Shown piece by piece: positions 28,764 to 36,271 of a stretch of 64,000 nucleotides of DNA. The stretch lies in assembly GCA_020740485.1 (NCBI GenBank), contig DYMN01000001.1, forward strand, positions 124,001 to 188,000, read 5' to 3'. The stretch comes from Polaribacter sp. (GTDB taxonomy: Bacteria > Bacteroidota > Bacteroidia > Flavobacteriales > Flavobacteriaceae). Position numbers and translations under genes: made by a program. Under the pieces are notes generated by a model that ran no database searches, was not told where the DNA came from, and was given only the letters and a program-made list of their open reading frames with translations. The number at the start of each line of letters is the position of its first letter. The first letter of the stretch is position 1.

Positions 28764-30491
28764 TTATTTTTCTGTATTATTTTCATCTTTTGCTCTATAA
28801 AACGTGGTTTTATACGTTTTAGTATTATGAGCATTATCCGTAACACTAATTTCAAAATTGTATTCCGTACCTTCAAAAGTTAAGTCATTAAAATCGAAAG
28901 TTAAAATATTAGTATTGTGATTTCGCTCCATCAAAATCCATTTCCCGTTAATCGATGCAGTATAGTTTTTGATGCCCGAAAGGTCATCATCTATTTTTAC
29001 CTTTAAAGATTTTTCTTCCGTAATCCATTTATTTTCAGAAAAGTTTATCGGTTTTATGGTTGGGGCTTTAAAATCTTGTTTAACAATGTATTTTCCTAAT
29101 GTTCTCGCCTTTCCGGTCAACTGATTTTCTTTTAATGATGAACTAATATAGGTTAAATATCCGTTTTTTCCTACTTTGGCTACGTAAGAATGTTTTTTAC
29201 TTTCAGCATCTAAACTGGACACATCGAATGTGATAGAAAAATTTCTGTTAATAGGAATAATATCTTCGTGAACTTGTACGCTTCCATCTTCATTTTCATA
29301 AATATTCAATCCGGTATTAGCATAATAAGTATTACTTGGAAAGTATATTTTTGAATTTTTTAATTTAATGCTTTTAGCTTCTGAAGCCACTATATCACAG
29401 TTGGTTTTTTTTACTTTTTTGGGCATTGCCAAACTCAATTTCTTTCCGATTACAGGAATTTTAATAAAAGTTTCGTTGCCTTCAATATCTCCTACAATGA
29501 TTTGAACTTGTAACGTATCGTTTTCTTTTACATTAATATAACCTTTTTCAGAAAAACTTTTAAAATAGGTACTCAACTTATTTTGTGGTTCTACAAAACA
29601 TTTTTGTAAACGAATATTATTTTTTTCGTAATATTCATAATCAATGTGTAAGTTAATTTGCTTGGACTCATCAAAACTAAATTTATCTAATTGATGGTGG
29701 TATTTTATATTTCCATTAACTAACATTTTTAAAGAGTATATTCCATTTTGATTGTCATCGTAATCTTGCTGATCATAGGTATTTACGGCAAAACCAATTT
29801 TTCCAAATGCAAAAACTGTGTCAGCAACTAAACTGTCCGGTAATTCTTTATAAGTTTTTATGTTGATTTGGATAGGTTGATAAAGTTGATTGATAGCACT
29901 ATTTTCATCTAACGGATAGGCAAACAGATAGAGCACTTTTGGTTTTCGATGGTCATCAACGCCCAGTCCGAAAAGAGAAGGATTTACTACTTTTTGGCTA
30001 TCAGTTTCCCTTATTTCAAAATGCAGATGAGGTCCGCCGGAACTTCCCGTGTTGCCAGAATAAGCAAAAAATTCACCTTTTTTTAAAGGAAGTTCATTCG
30101 GTTTGGGAAAAACTTCAATTTCAAAATCTTGTTTTTCATATTGAATTTTTTTGATATATTGCTCTAACTGAGGTTCAAAATTTTTCAAATGCCCATAGAC
30201 GGAAGTATATCCGTTAGGATGCGTGATGTAAATAGCTTTTCCATAGCCATATTGATCTATTTTAATCCGCGAAATATAACCATCAGCAATAGAGTTGACA
30301 TTAAAACCCTCTTTTTGTTGGGTTTTATAATCTAATCCGGAATGAAAATGATTGTCGCGTAATTCGCCAAAATTACCGGATAAAAAAAGTGGAATATCTA
30401 ATGGTTTTTGAAAATAATCTTTTGGATAATTGATTTGAGCCCAATTAGTTTGATCGAAAAGAATGAGAAAATAAATTAAATGTTTTAGCAT
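28764..30491 (-). CDS. M23 family metallopeptidase (LytM/VanX-like fold)
   Basis: 575 residues from the ATG at 30491, which starts a signal-like sequence (MLKHLIYFLILFDQTNWAQ). The longer reading to 30590 adds 33 residues with no such property. The peptidase domain follows at once: first zinc ligands in H50-SGLD54 (HxxxD), and the later G-P-HLHFEIR. M23 enzymes cut peptidoglycan cross-bridges. A long C-terminal part (about 200-575) looks like beta-sandwich repeats (DDLSGIKNYTASINGKW). Divergent from the zapA operon. Confidence 0.92.
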   Translation of the reverse strand: MLKHLIYFLILFDQTNWAQINYPKDYFQKPLDIPLFLSGNFGELRDNHFHSGLDYKTQQKEGFNVNSIADGYISRIKIDQYGYGKAIYITHPNGYTSVYGHLKNFEPQLEQYIKKIQYEKQDFEIEVFPKPNELPLKKGEFFAYSGNTGSSGGPHLHFEIRETDSQKVVNPSLFGLGVDDHRKPKVLYLFAYPLDENSAINQLYQPIQINIKTYKELPDSLVADTVFAFGKIGFAVNTYDQQDYDDNQNGIYSLKMLVNGNIKYHHQLDKFSFDESKQINLHIDYEYYEKNNIRLQKCFVEPQNKLSTYFKSFSEKGYINVKENDTLQVQIIVGDIEGNETFIKIPVIGKKLSLAMPKKVKKTNCDIVASEAKSIKLKNSKIYFPSNTYYANTGLNIYENEDGSVQVHEDIIPINRNFSITFDVSSLDAESKKHSYVAKVGKNGYLTYISSSLKENQLTGKARTLGKYIVKQDFKAPTIKPINFSENKWITEEKSLKVKIDDDLSGIKNYTASINGKWILMERNHNTNILTFDFNDLTFEGTEYNFEISVTDNAHNTKTYKTTFYRAKDENNTEK

Positions 30492-30583
30492 TTTTTTTAA
30501 GTTATATATAGTTATTTCAATAGGCAAAAATCGAACCACAATATTAAGAATACTTTGCATTTTAACAAAAAAACACTTAAAAA

Positions 30584-30615
30584 TTTGCATAACCCAAAAT
30601 AGTAGTCTAATTTTG
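30584..30615 (+). promoter_or_regulatory. Promoter of the coiled-coil/zapA operon
   Basis: TTTG at 30584-30587, 20 nt spacer from TTG, TAATTTTG at 30608-30615. Well matched; 27 bp ahead of the ATG at 30643. Confidence 0.7.
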
Positions 30616-30642
30616 CTAAAATAGTTTTGGTGTATTTAATTT

Positions 30643-30933
30643 ATGCAAGATATTTCAAAAATAACTGATTCTCTTGAAGATAAGATAAAAAATCTCTTAG
30701 AAAGATATGATTTTTTAAGAGTTGAAAATGATTTTTTAAGGAATCAAATGTTACAATTGCAAACTGAATTAAATGCACAAAACCAATTAATCAAAGAAAA
30801 TGAAACACAAATTCTATCTTTGAGGGTTGCCAAAACTATTCAAGGTAGTGATGATTATTCAAAAGAAACAACACAAAAGATCAATACATTAGTCAAAGAA
30901 ATAGATTGGTGTATCAATCAATTAAGTGAATAA
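30643..30933 (+). CDS. Small coiled-coil protein preceding zapA
   Basis: 96 residues, almost entirely heptad-like (KIKNLLERYDFLRVENDFLR ... LQTELNAQNQLIKENETQIL). No known domain is recognisable. Its position 13 bp before zapA and the long coiled coil recall ZapB-like cell-division factors that pair with ZapA, but that is inference. It is the first gene of an operon with its own promoter. Confidence 0.8.
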   Translation: MQDISKITDSLEDKIKNLLERYDFLRVENDFLRNQMLQLQTELNAQNQLIKENETQILSLRVAKTIQGSDDYSKETTQKINTLVKEIDWCINQLSE

Positions 30934-30946
30934 TCAATTTTTGAGT

Positions 30947-31240
30947 ATGGCAGAAAAGATTAAAATAAAAGTTACCATAGCCAATCGCGTTTATCCGCTT
31001 AATATCAATTCCGCGAATGAAGAAGAGGGAATGAGAAAAGCAGCTAAAAGGATAAACGATCTTGTGATGCGTTTTGAGCAAGATTATGCCGTAAGTGATA
31101 AACAAGATGTCTTGGCAATGTGTGCACTTCAGTTTGCGTCAGCATTAGAAATTAGCGCTATAAATTCTGATGAAGCTGTTAAAAAAGCGACTCAAAAATT
31201 GACTGAACTCAATGAAATGTTGATTCAAAAATTAGATTAA
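30947..31240 (+). CDS. zapA: Cell division protein ZapA
   Basis: 97 residues from ATG 30947. Starts KIKVTIANRVYPLNINSANEEEGMRKAAKRIND, the ZapA globular head, then a coiled-coil helix (QDVLAMCALQFASALE ... KKATQKLTELNEMLIQKLD). ZapA promotes FtsZ bundling at the Z ring. The upstream coiled-coil gene is probably cotranscribed, and a 6S-like RNA follows directly, an arrangement known from other bacteria where ssrS lies downstream of zapA. Confidence 0.93.
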   Translation: MAEKIKIKVTIANRVYPLNINSANEEEGMRKAAKRINDLVMRFEQDYAVSDKQDVLAMCALQFASALEISAINSDEAVKKATQKLTELNEMLIQKLD

Positions 31241-31269
31241 ACCAAAGTTCTTACATATTAACAATTACT

Positions 31270-31430
31270 ACCTGCATTAACCATCAGTTGTGAAACTCAA
31301 CACAATTTTATTCAACGGGTGAGTCGAATGTGCAAAAGCGTGCCGTCTTTGGACGGATACTTGACCACTTCGTTAGCCTAAAACGTTTTTTGAATGGAGT
31401 TTCAAATCTTTTTATTAATGCAGGTTTTTT
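31270..31430 (+). ncRNA. ssrS: 6S-like structured RNA between zapA and rny
   Basis: A rod of nested helices can be traced by eye: CCTGCATTAA (31271-31280) with TTAATGCAGG (31415-31424); TGAAACTC (31291-31298) with GAGTTTCA (31397-31404); TTCAACG (31311-31317) with CGTT..TTGAA (31384-31394, bulged); CGAATGTG (31325-31332) with CACTTCG (31366-31372, one bulge); apical CCGTC/GACGG (31343-31347 and 31352-31356). A T run follows the closing helix. A long hairpin broken by internal loops, just after zapA, fits 6S RNA, the RNA-polymerase-binding regulator. A flavobacterial 6S family (6S-Flavo) is known; I cannot test membership here. No protein frame is conserved across it. Confidence 0.65.
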
Positions 31431-31450
31431 TATACCTAAATTTGAAATAG

Positions 31451-33007
31451 ATGATAACAGAATTAATTATTGGATTAGTGGCATTAGGAATAGGTTATGC
31501 CATTGCAATTTTCATAGACAAAACAAGATCAGGAGGAACCATTAAAAGAGCAAAAGACAAAGCTGTTTTGATTTTAAAAGAAGCCAACCTTGAAGCTGAT
31601 GCACTTAAAAAAGAAAAAATGCTTCAAGCCAAAGACAAATTCATAGAATTAAAGGCAGAACACGAAAAAGTGATTTTCGCCAGAGACCGTAAAACAGCGG
31701 AAGCAGAAAAAAGAATTAGAGACAAGGAATCTCAATTGTCTCAAGATTTGAGTAAAACCAAAAAAACACAAGAAGATTTAGATGCTAAAATTAGTGATTA
31801 CGATCACAAAATAGAATTTTTAGATAAAAAACAAGTCGAAGTTGAGAAAATGCATAAAAAGCAAGTGGAACAATTGGAAGTGATTTCCGGTTTGTCTGCT
31901 GAAGATGCCAAAACAGAGATGATGGCTTCGATCAAAGACGAAGCAAAGGCAGATGCCCAAGCATTTATTCAAGAACAAATAGAAGAAGCAAAACTTACAG
32001 CAGAACAAGAAGCCCGTAAAATAGTGCTTAATACCATTCAAAGAGTAGGAGTAGAGCAAGCTGTTGAAAATTGTGTATCTGTTTTCAATTTGGAATCTGA
32101 CGAAGTGAAAGGACGCATCATTGGTCGTGAAGGTAGAAATATCAGAACTTTGGAGGCTGCAACCGGAGTTGAAATCATTGTAGATGATACACCGGACGCT
32201 ATTGTCCTTTCCTGCTTTGATCCGGTACGTCGTGAAATAGCCCGACTTTCTTTGCACAGATTGGTTACTGATGGTAGAATTCACCCTGCGAGAATTGAAG
32301 AAGTCGTAGCTAAAACTGAAAAGCAAATCAGTGAAGAGATTGCAGAAGTTGGGAAAAGAACGGTTATAGACCTTGGAGTTCACGGATTGCATCCTGAATT
32401 GGTAAAAGTAGTTGGAAGGATGAAATATCGTTCGTCTTACGGTCAAAATTTATTACAACACTCGCGCGAAGTCGCCAACCTTTGTGGTATTATGGCTGCA
32501 GAATTAGGTTTGAATGCCAAAGTAGCCAAAAGAGCAGGTTTACTGCACGACATAGGCAAAGTGCCGGATGAAGAAAGTGAATTACCACACGCATTGTTAG
32601 GGATGAAATGGGCAGAAAAATTTGGTGAAAAACCGGATGTTTGCAACGCCATCGGAGCCCACCACGACGAGATTGAAATGAAGTCACTTTATGCGCCAAT
32701 AGTACAAGTTTGTGATGCTATTTCCGGTGCACGCCCCGGTGCAAGACGTCAAGTGTTGGATTCGTATGTGCAAAGATTAAAAGATTTGGAAGATGCAGCG
32801 TTTTCTTTTACAGGAGTTCAAAAAGCTTTTGCTATTCAAGCCGGACGTGAATTGAGAGTTATTGTGGAAAGTAATAAAGTAAATGATGAACAAGCCGCTG
32901 AACTTTCATTTAACATCACGCAAAAAATCCAAACAGAAATGACCTATCCCGGTCAGGTAAAAGTTACTGTAATTCGCGAAACCAGAGCGGTAAATGTAGC
33001 TAAATAA
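31451..33007 (+). CDS. rny: Ribonuclease Y
   Basis: Membrane-anchored endoribonuclease that starts mRNA decay. 518 residues: N-terminal membrane helix ([20 protein letters not shown]), a long coiled coil to about residue 200, a KH domain ([18 protein letters not shown]), and an HD domain with [11 protein letters not shown] and AHHDEIE. Complete and typical. A -7 box TAAATTTG at 31437-31444 lies only 6 bp from the ATG, so a transcript from it would be almost leaderless; read-through from zapA is the alternative. Confidence 0.97.
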   Translation: MITELIIGLVALGIGYAIAIFIDKTRSGGTIKRAKDKAVLILKEANLEADALKKEKMLQAKDKFIELKAEHEKVIFARDRKTAEAEKRIRDKESQLSQDLSKTKKTQEDLDAKISDYDHKIEFLDKKQVEVEKMHKKQVEQLEVISGLSAEDAKTEMMASIKDEAKADAQAFIQEQIEEAKLTAEQEARKIVLNTIQRVGVEQAVENCVSVFNLESDEVKGRIIGREGRNIRTLEAATGVEIIVDDTPDAIVLSCFDPVRREIARLSLHRLVTDGRIHPARIEEVVAKTEKQISEEIAEVGKRTVIDLGVHGLHPELVKVVGRMKYRSSYGQNLLQHSREVANLCGIMAAELGLNAKVAKRAGLLHDIGKVPDEESELPHALLGMKWAEKFGEKPDVCNAIGAHHDEIEMKSLYAPIVQVCDAISGARPGARRQVLDSYVQRLKDLEDAAFSFTGVQKAFAIQAGRELRVIVESNKVNDEQAAELSFNITQKIQTEMTYPGQVKVTVIRETRAVNVAK

Positions 33008-33033
33008 GAAGTCGTATTTCCTGTATATAAATA

Positions 33034-33070
33034 AAAAAAGCTAAATCTTTTTAAAGGTTTAGCTTTTTTT
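33034..33070. terminator. Bidirectional intrinsic terminator after rny
   Basis: AAAAAAAGCTAAA (33034-33045 region) pairs with TTTAGCTTTTTTT (33058-33070), with T runs for both strands. It closes the rny transcript and could also stop transcription entering from the accessory block. Confidence 0.85.
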
Positions 33071-33087
33071 ATAATGGAATATCAGTA

Positions 33088-33117
33088 TGAAATCGCTTGA
33101 AATCGCTTGAAATCGCG
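33088..33117. repeat. Three tandem 10-mers (TGAAATCGCT)
   Basis: Copies at 33088-33097 and 33098-33107 are identical; the third (33108-33117) differs in its last base. Confidence 0.9.
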
Positions 33118-33204
33118 ATGTGATTAACTATCAATTTGCATCGAATTTTTATATTGATTTGTTTTATTTGTGTTTTGTTTGCTAATCTTTTTTTGCTTAG
33201 TGAA

Positions 33205-33463
33205 CATTAACAGTTGGCTTGGCGATGTGGCTGTGGATTATCATTTATGTTTGTTAAAACTACAAAATTTTGTTTCATCACCAAAGTTATTTTAGATGAT
33301 TGTACCTGCCATAGATATTTCCTATATCGTGAAACGCTACCTACAATGAAGTTTATACTGAGCCTGCCGGCACTGAGCGTAGTCGAAGTGTTCATTCTCG
33401 AATCCTTGGGAGGTTATTTGTTAATGCTTCTCATCACGACGAAGCCTTAGATATTGGCGGTAG
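33205..33463. repeat. Intergenic palindromic element A and a TGAGCGTAGTCGAAG motif
   Basis: This gap downstream of the T9SS hydrolase gene contains a segment (33221-33309) that aligns at roughly 70% with 36149-36235: both start GGCGATGTGGC and share TTTGKTAAAA, the AAAGT..TTTTAGATG stretch and TACC. Imperfect inverted ends can be drawn. At 33374-33390 lies TGAGCGTAGTCGAAGTG, a motif repeated elsewhere in the window. I see no gene here. Confidence 0.55.
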
Positions 33464-34714
33464 TTATTCTTTTATTAATTTACACATTATTAGACTTTTA
33501 TCAGTAAAATTAACTTTTACAAAATAAAGTCCATTTGGTAATTCGCTGATAGGGATATTTTTCGTGTTCGCTGTTTTTACAAGTAGTCCTTGTTGGTTAA
33601 AAATTTCAATTTGAGAAATCGTTTTGTCTGTTTCAATGTAAAACATTGATTTGGCAGGATTCGGAAATAGTACAATTTGTGTGTTTGTTGAAGTGTCATT
33701 AACCGATAGAAATTCATCGCAATGTTCTTTCCTCGGATTTTGAATGGAATTACAAGGATAAGTATAGACGCTTTCGGGATTTGAAAAATTAGGCGTATCG
33801 CTTTGGATTAAATTATTCATTCCGCCTGGCATTGAGATTTGATTGGAACTGCCATTTCCTAAAGCAACCTCTTTACCATCCAAACTACCATTGAATGTGT
33901 AATCACATAACGCATCGAGGTGGCGATATATGGCATAATAATCCAAAGCATCAAAAGCGGAAGCCGTATTGGGTAATCCGTGAATAGCTTCATAATTATA
34001 AGAACTAATGGTGTCAGATTTTACTAAAAGGTAGTCTTTTTCTGCTGCCGGTATATTAATAGTATTAAAAATGTCATTAGCCATACGATGATCGTTTGTA
34101 ATATCATTTTCATAAACCATAGTCAAAAGTTTAACATCATTTGGAAAAGTTAATAATTCTGTTTGAGAAATATTCAAAGAATACCATTGTGCCGAAGCAA
34201 ATATAAAACGACCTGACGAACCCCAATTCAAATTAGTGAAACAATAATATGCATTAGCAAATGTGGCGCCTCCCCCAAAAGAATGTCCCATAAACCCAAC
34301 TTTTGTTGTATCAATAATATTTGGAAAATCATTCGCTGCTTTTATAAAACCATTCAAAAGATTATTGTATCGTTGCGAATTAGTTACACCCGATGCTTGA
34401 TAGGGGACAAAAACAATGGCATAACCTTTTCTTGCAACAAAATTTAATAGCCCCAAAATATTAACAGGGTCATATCCACCAAATCCGTGACTATAAAATA
34501 TAGTTGGAACACTTGATGTTATTCCTGAAGGGTAGAAAATTCTAATGTTTTCTGTTGGAAAATCTGGGTTTGGAAATGATTCTATGGCAATACTATAAAT
34601 TCCGTCAGAGCCATAACCACTTGTCGGCTTTGAAATGGGTCCTGTATAAACTTGTCCAAAGGTGGTTAATGTGCCTATCACGACCAAAAAAATAGTATAA
34701 AAAAATAACTTCAT
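33464..34714 (-). CDS. Secreted alpha/beta hydrolase with T9SS sorting domain
   Basis: 416 residues. Signal peptide ends at about TTFGQ (residue 21). The hydrolase domain has the oxyanion strand TIFYSHGFGGYDP and nucleophile elbow G-H-S145-F-G-G-G, as in the dienelactone-hydrolase/cutinase-like lipases; a histidine in EAIHGLPN is a candidate catalytic His. From about residue 345 comes a type A type IX sorting domain (VLFPNPAKSMFYIET ... ELPNGLYFVKVNF ... CKLIKE), so the enzyme is probably exported by T9SS and bound at the surface or released. Substrate unknown; polyester or lipid esters are possible. Confidence 0.88.
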   Translation of the reverse strand: MKLFFYTIFLVVIGTLTTFGQVYTGPISKPTSGYGSDGIYSIAIESFPNPDFPTENIRIFYPSGITSSVPTIFYSHGFGGYDPVNILGLLNFVARKGYAIVFVPYQASGVTNSQRYNNLLNGFIKAANDFPNIIDTTKVGFMGHSFGGGATFANAYYCFTNLNWGSSGRFIFASAQWYSLNISQTELLTFPNDVKLLTMVYENDITNDHRMANDIFNTINIPAAEKDYLLVKSDTISSYNYEAIHGLPNTASAFDALDYYAIYRHLDALCDYTFNGSLDGKEVALGNGSSNQISMPGGMNNLIQSDTPNFSNPESVYTYPCNSIQNPRKEHCDEFLSVNDTSTNTQIVLFPNPAKSMFYIETDKTISQIEIFNQQGLLVKTANTKNIPISELPNGLYFVKVNFTDKSLIMCKLIKE

Positions 34715-34807
34715 AATTTTGCTTCTTAAATAATTGGATTTTTAAATTTTTGTTTGGTTTAATTTTATTTGTAGCGTTAATTTGATTCTTCTAGTCGTAT
34801 AAAAATA

Positions 34808-34842
34808 CCGCCAAAGGATTGCAATAAGTGCCAGTTTGGCGG
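34808..34842. repeat. Inverted repeat CCGCCAAA / TTTGGCGG
   Basis: Perfect 8-bp arms at 34808-34815 and 34835-34842 with a 19-nt loop, in the 249-bp gap between the two hydrolase genes. A second imperfect pair (GCAATGCC at about 34889 and GGCATTCGC at about 34921) follows. It lies 3' of the beta-lactamase-fold gene. Confidence 0.7.
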
Positions 34843-34963
34843 ATTAGCCGGATACTGTTTCGTGTTTGTAATAATTTTCAAAAATTGCAATGCCTTCCAA
34901 GCAAGCAATACCATCTAAATGGCATTCGCAGCATTTTAGCATTTCATTATTTATTTTGATTTT

Positions 34964-36034
34964 TTAGTTAATTACGGCATTGATTTTTTCCCAAAGTGCA
35001 TTGTCAAAACCAGATACTGCGAAATTAGGATTTGATGGGTCAGATGCACCACCCATTCTGATAACCACCATTTTCTTACTTGGAATTATATAAATTCTTT
35101 GGTCTTTTGCTCCCATTGCCGAATACATCTCAGCAGGTGCATTTGGCACCAAATAACCTTGGTAAATTGTTTGCTCACCTGGAACCATATAACTTGTTTT
35201 TCCATTTAACCACCATAAATAGCCATAAGAAGGATTGATATTTTGAGAAGTTGAAATACTTTCGTTAAAAAAAGTTTCATTAATAATCTGTTCATTTTCC
35301 CATTTTCCTTTGTTCAATGCCAAGAGACCAAACCTTGCCATACTTCTGGTTGTGCTGTGGTAAATAGTATAGATTGTTCCAAAATCCCAAAATCCATCCA
35401 TTCCAATTTTATCTTCTAATTTTTCATTAAAATAAGTTTCAAATGTTTTATTGCTTGCTTCGGCAACAACGTCTGTCAATTTTTGAAAAACATTGCCGTA
35501 AGCCCATCTCGTTCCCGCATCGGCAAGATATGTCAAATTGGATTTTATAACTAATTGATTTGTATCGTCAATGCCGGATGTCATTGTTAATAAATTTCGC
35601 ACGGTAATTAAGTTTTCCTTTGCCAAAGGCATACTTGTCCATTCTGTTCCTAGATAATCAGATGCTCTGTTGTTAATATTCAGTAAACTTTCTTGTTGTG
35701 CAATTCCCGTTGTTGTACTTACTAAGGTTTTCCCTGCACTATTCCATTCCCAAGTATCGCTTGCTGTGTGTCCATTAAAATACTCTTCCATTACGATTCT
35801 TCCGTTCACAAGTATCATAAAAGATTTTGTATTTTTCTGGATAAGAAAATCTTTTAATGGTTGAACTGCGTTTTGATTCCAACCCAAACTTGAAAGCGTT
35901 TTTGTTTCCCAAGTAGAATTTGTATTGGATGGGAAATACATAGATTCGGATGGTATTGGTTGAACAACATCATCATTTTCAGTACAACTTGAAATTGATA
36001 GTAAAAGCAATAAAAAAATTGTAAAATACTTCAT
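34964..36034 (-). CDS. Beta-lactamase-fold serine hydrolase, lipoprotein
   Basis: 356 residues of the beta-lactamase/penicillin-binding class C superfamily. Lipoprotein signal with lipobox SISSC (Cys17). Catalytic SxxK is S99-A-G-K102, and the YxN motif is Y179-G-N181 in RWAYGNVFQ. Family members include esterases, D-aminopeptidases and transpeptidase-like enzymes; true beta-lactamase activity is unlikely to be inferred from these motifs alone. It belongs to the same-direction accessory group and has a palindromic element at its 3' side. Confidence 0.9.
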   Translation of the reverse strand: MKYFTIFLLLLLSISSCTENDDVVQPIPSESMYFPSNTNSTWETKTLSSLGWNQNAVQPLKDFLIQKNTKSFMILVNGRIVMEEYFNGHTASDTWEWNSAGKTLVSTTTGIAQQESLLNINNRASDYLGTEWTSMPLAKENLITVRNLLTMTSGIDDTNQLVIKSNLTYLADAGTRWAYGNVFQKLTDVVAEASNKTFETYFNEKLEDKIGMDGFWDFGTIYTIYHSTTRSMARFGLLALNKGKWENEQIINETFFNESISTSQNINPSYGYLWWLNGKTSYMVPGEQTIYQGYLVPNAPAEMYSAMGAKDQRIYIIPSKKMVVIRMGGASDPSNPNFAVSGFDNALWEKINAVIN

Positions 36035-36124
36035 AATTGATTTGATATTCAGTTTAAAATATCAATTAGACAATTTATTTTCCAAAAGGTTTAAAGCGTT
36101 TTAGTATTTCGGGTGTAAATTTTA

Positions 36125-36260
36125 TTATGATTCCTAACGCTTGGTGTAGGCGATGTGGCGGTGTTTATTCACTATTGTTTGGTAAAATTACTAAACTTTG
36201 GTAAAGCACAAAAGTTTGTTTAGATGCCTTTACCCGTTCTATACGCCGACAAAGTTTTGT
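36125..36260. repeat. Intergenic palindromic element B
   Basis: The gap between the receptor stop and the hydrolase start carries TGTAGGCGATGTGGCGG near 36145 and, inverted, CCCGTTCTATACGCCGACA near 36232, so the segment can fold into a long imperfect hairpin. The interior aligns with element A at 33221-33309. Confidence 0.55.
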
Positions 36261-36271
36261 ATGAATCCATC

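Noticed and set aside
31820-32446. 208-codon minus-strand frame inside rny
   Set aside because: Antisense to the KH and linker coding region of a complete gene, with no motif and no promoter seen.
33088-33117. Start of a CRISPR array
   Set aside because: Ten-base units directly abut with no spacers; it is a plain tandem repeat.
33214-33450. 78-codon plus-strand frame in palindromic element A
   Set aside because: It spans repeated, foldable intergenic DNA also found near 36.15 kb, where the frame is not kept.
34964-36034. Antibiotic-resistance beta-lactamase
   Set aside because: SxxK and YxN are shared by many esterases and peptidases of this superfamily; the KTG-type third motif is not clear and the lipoprotein form fits a general serine hydrolase.
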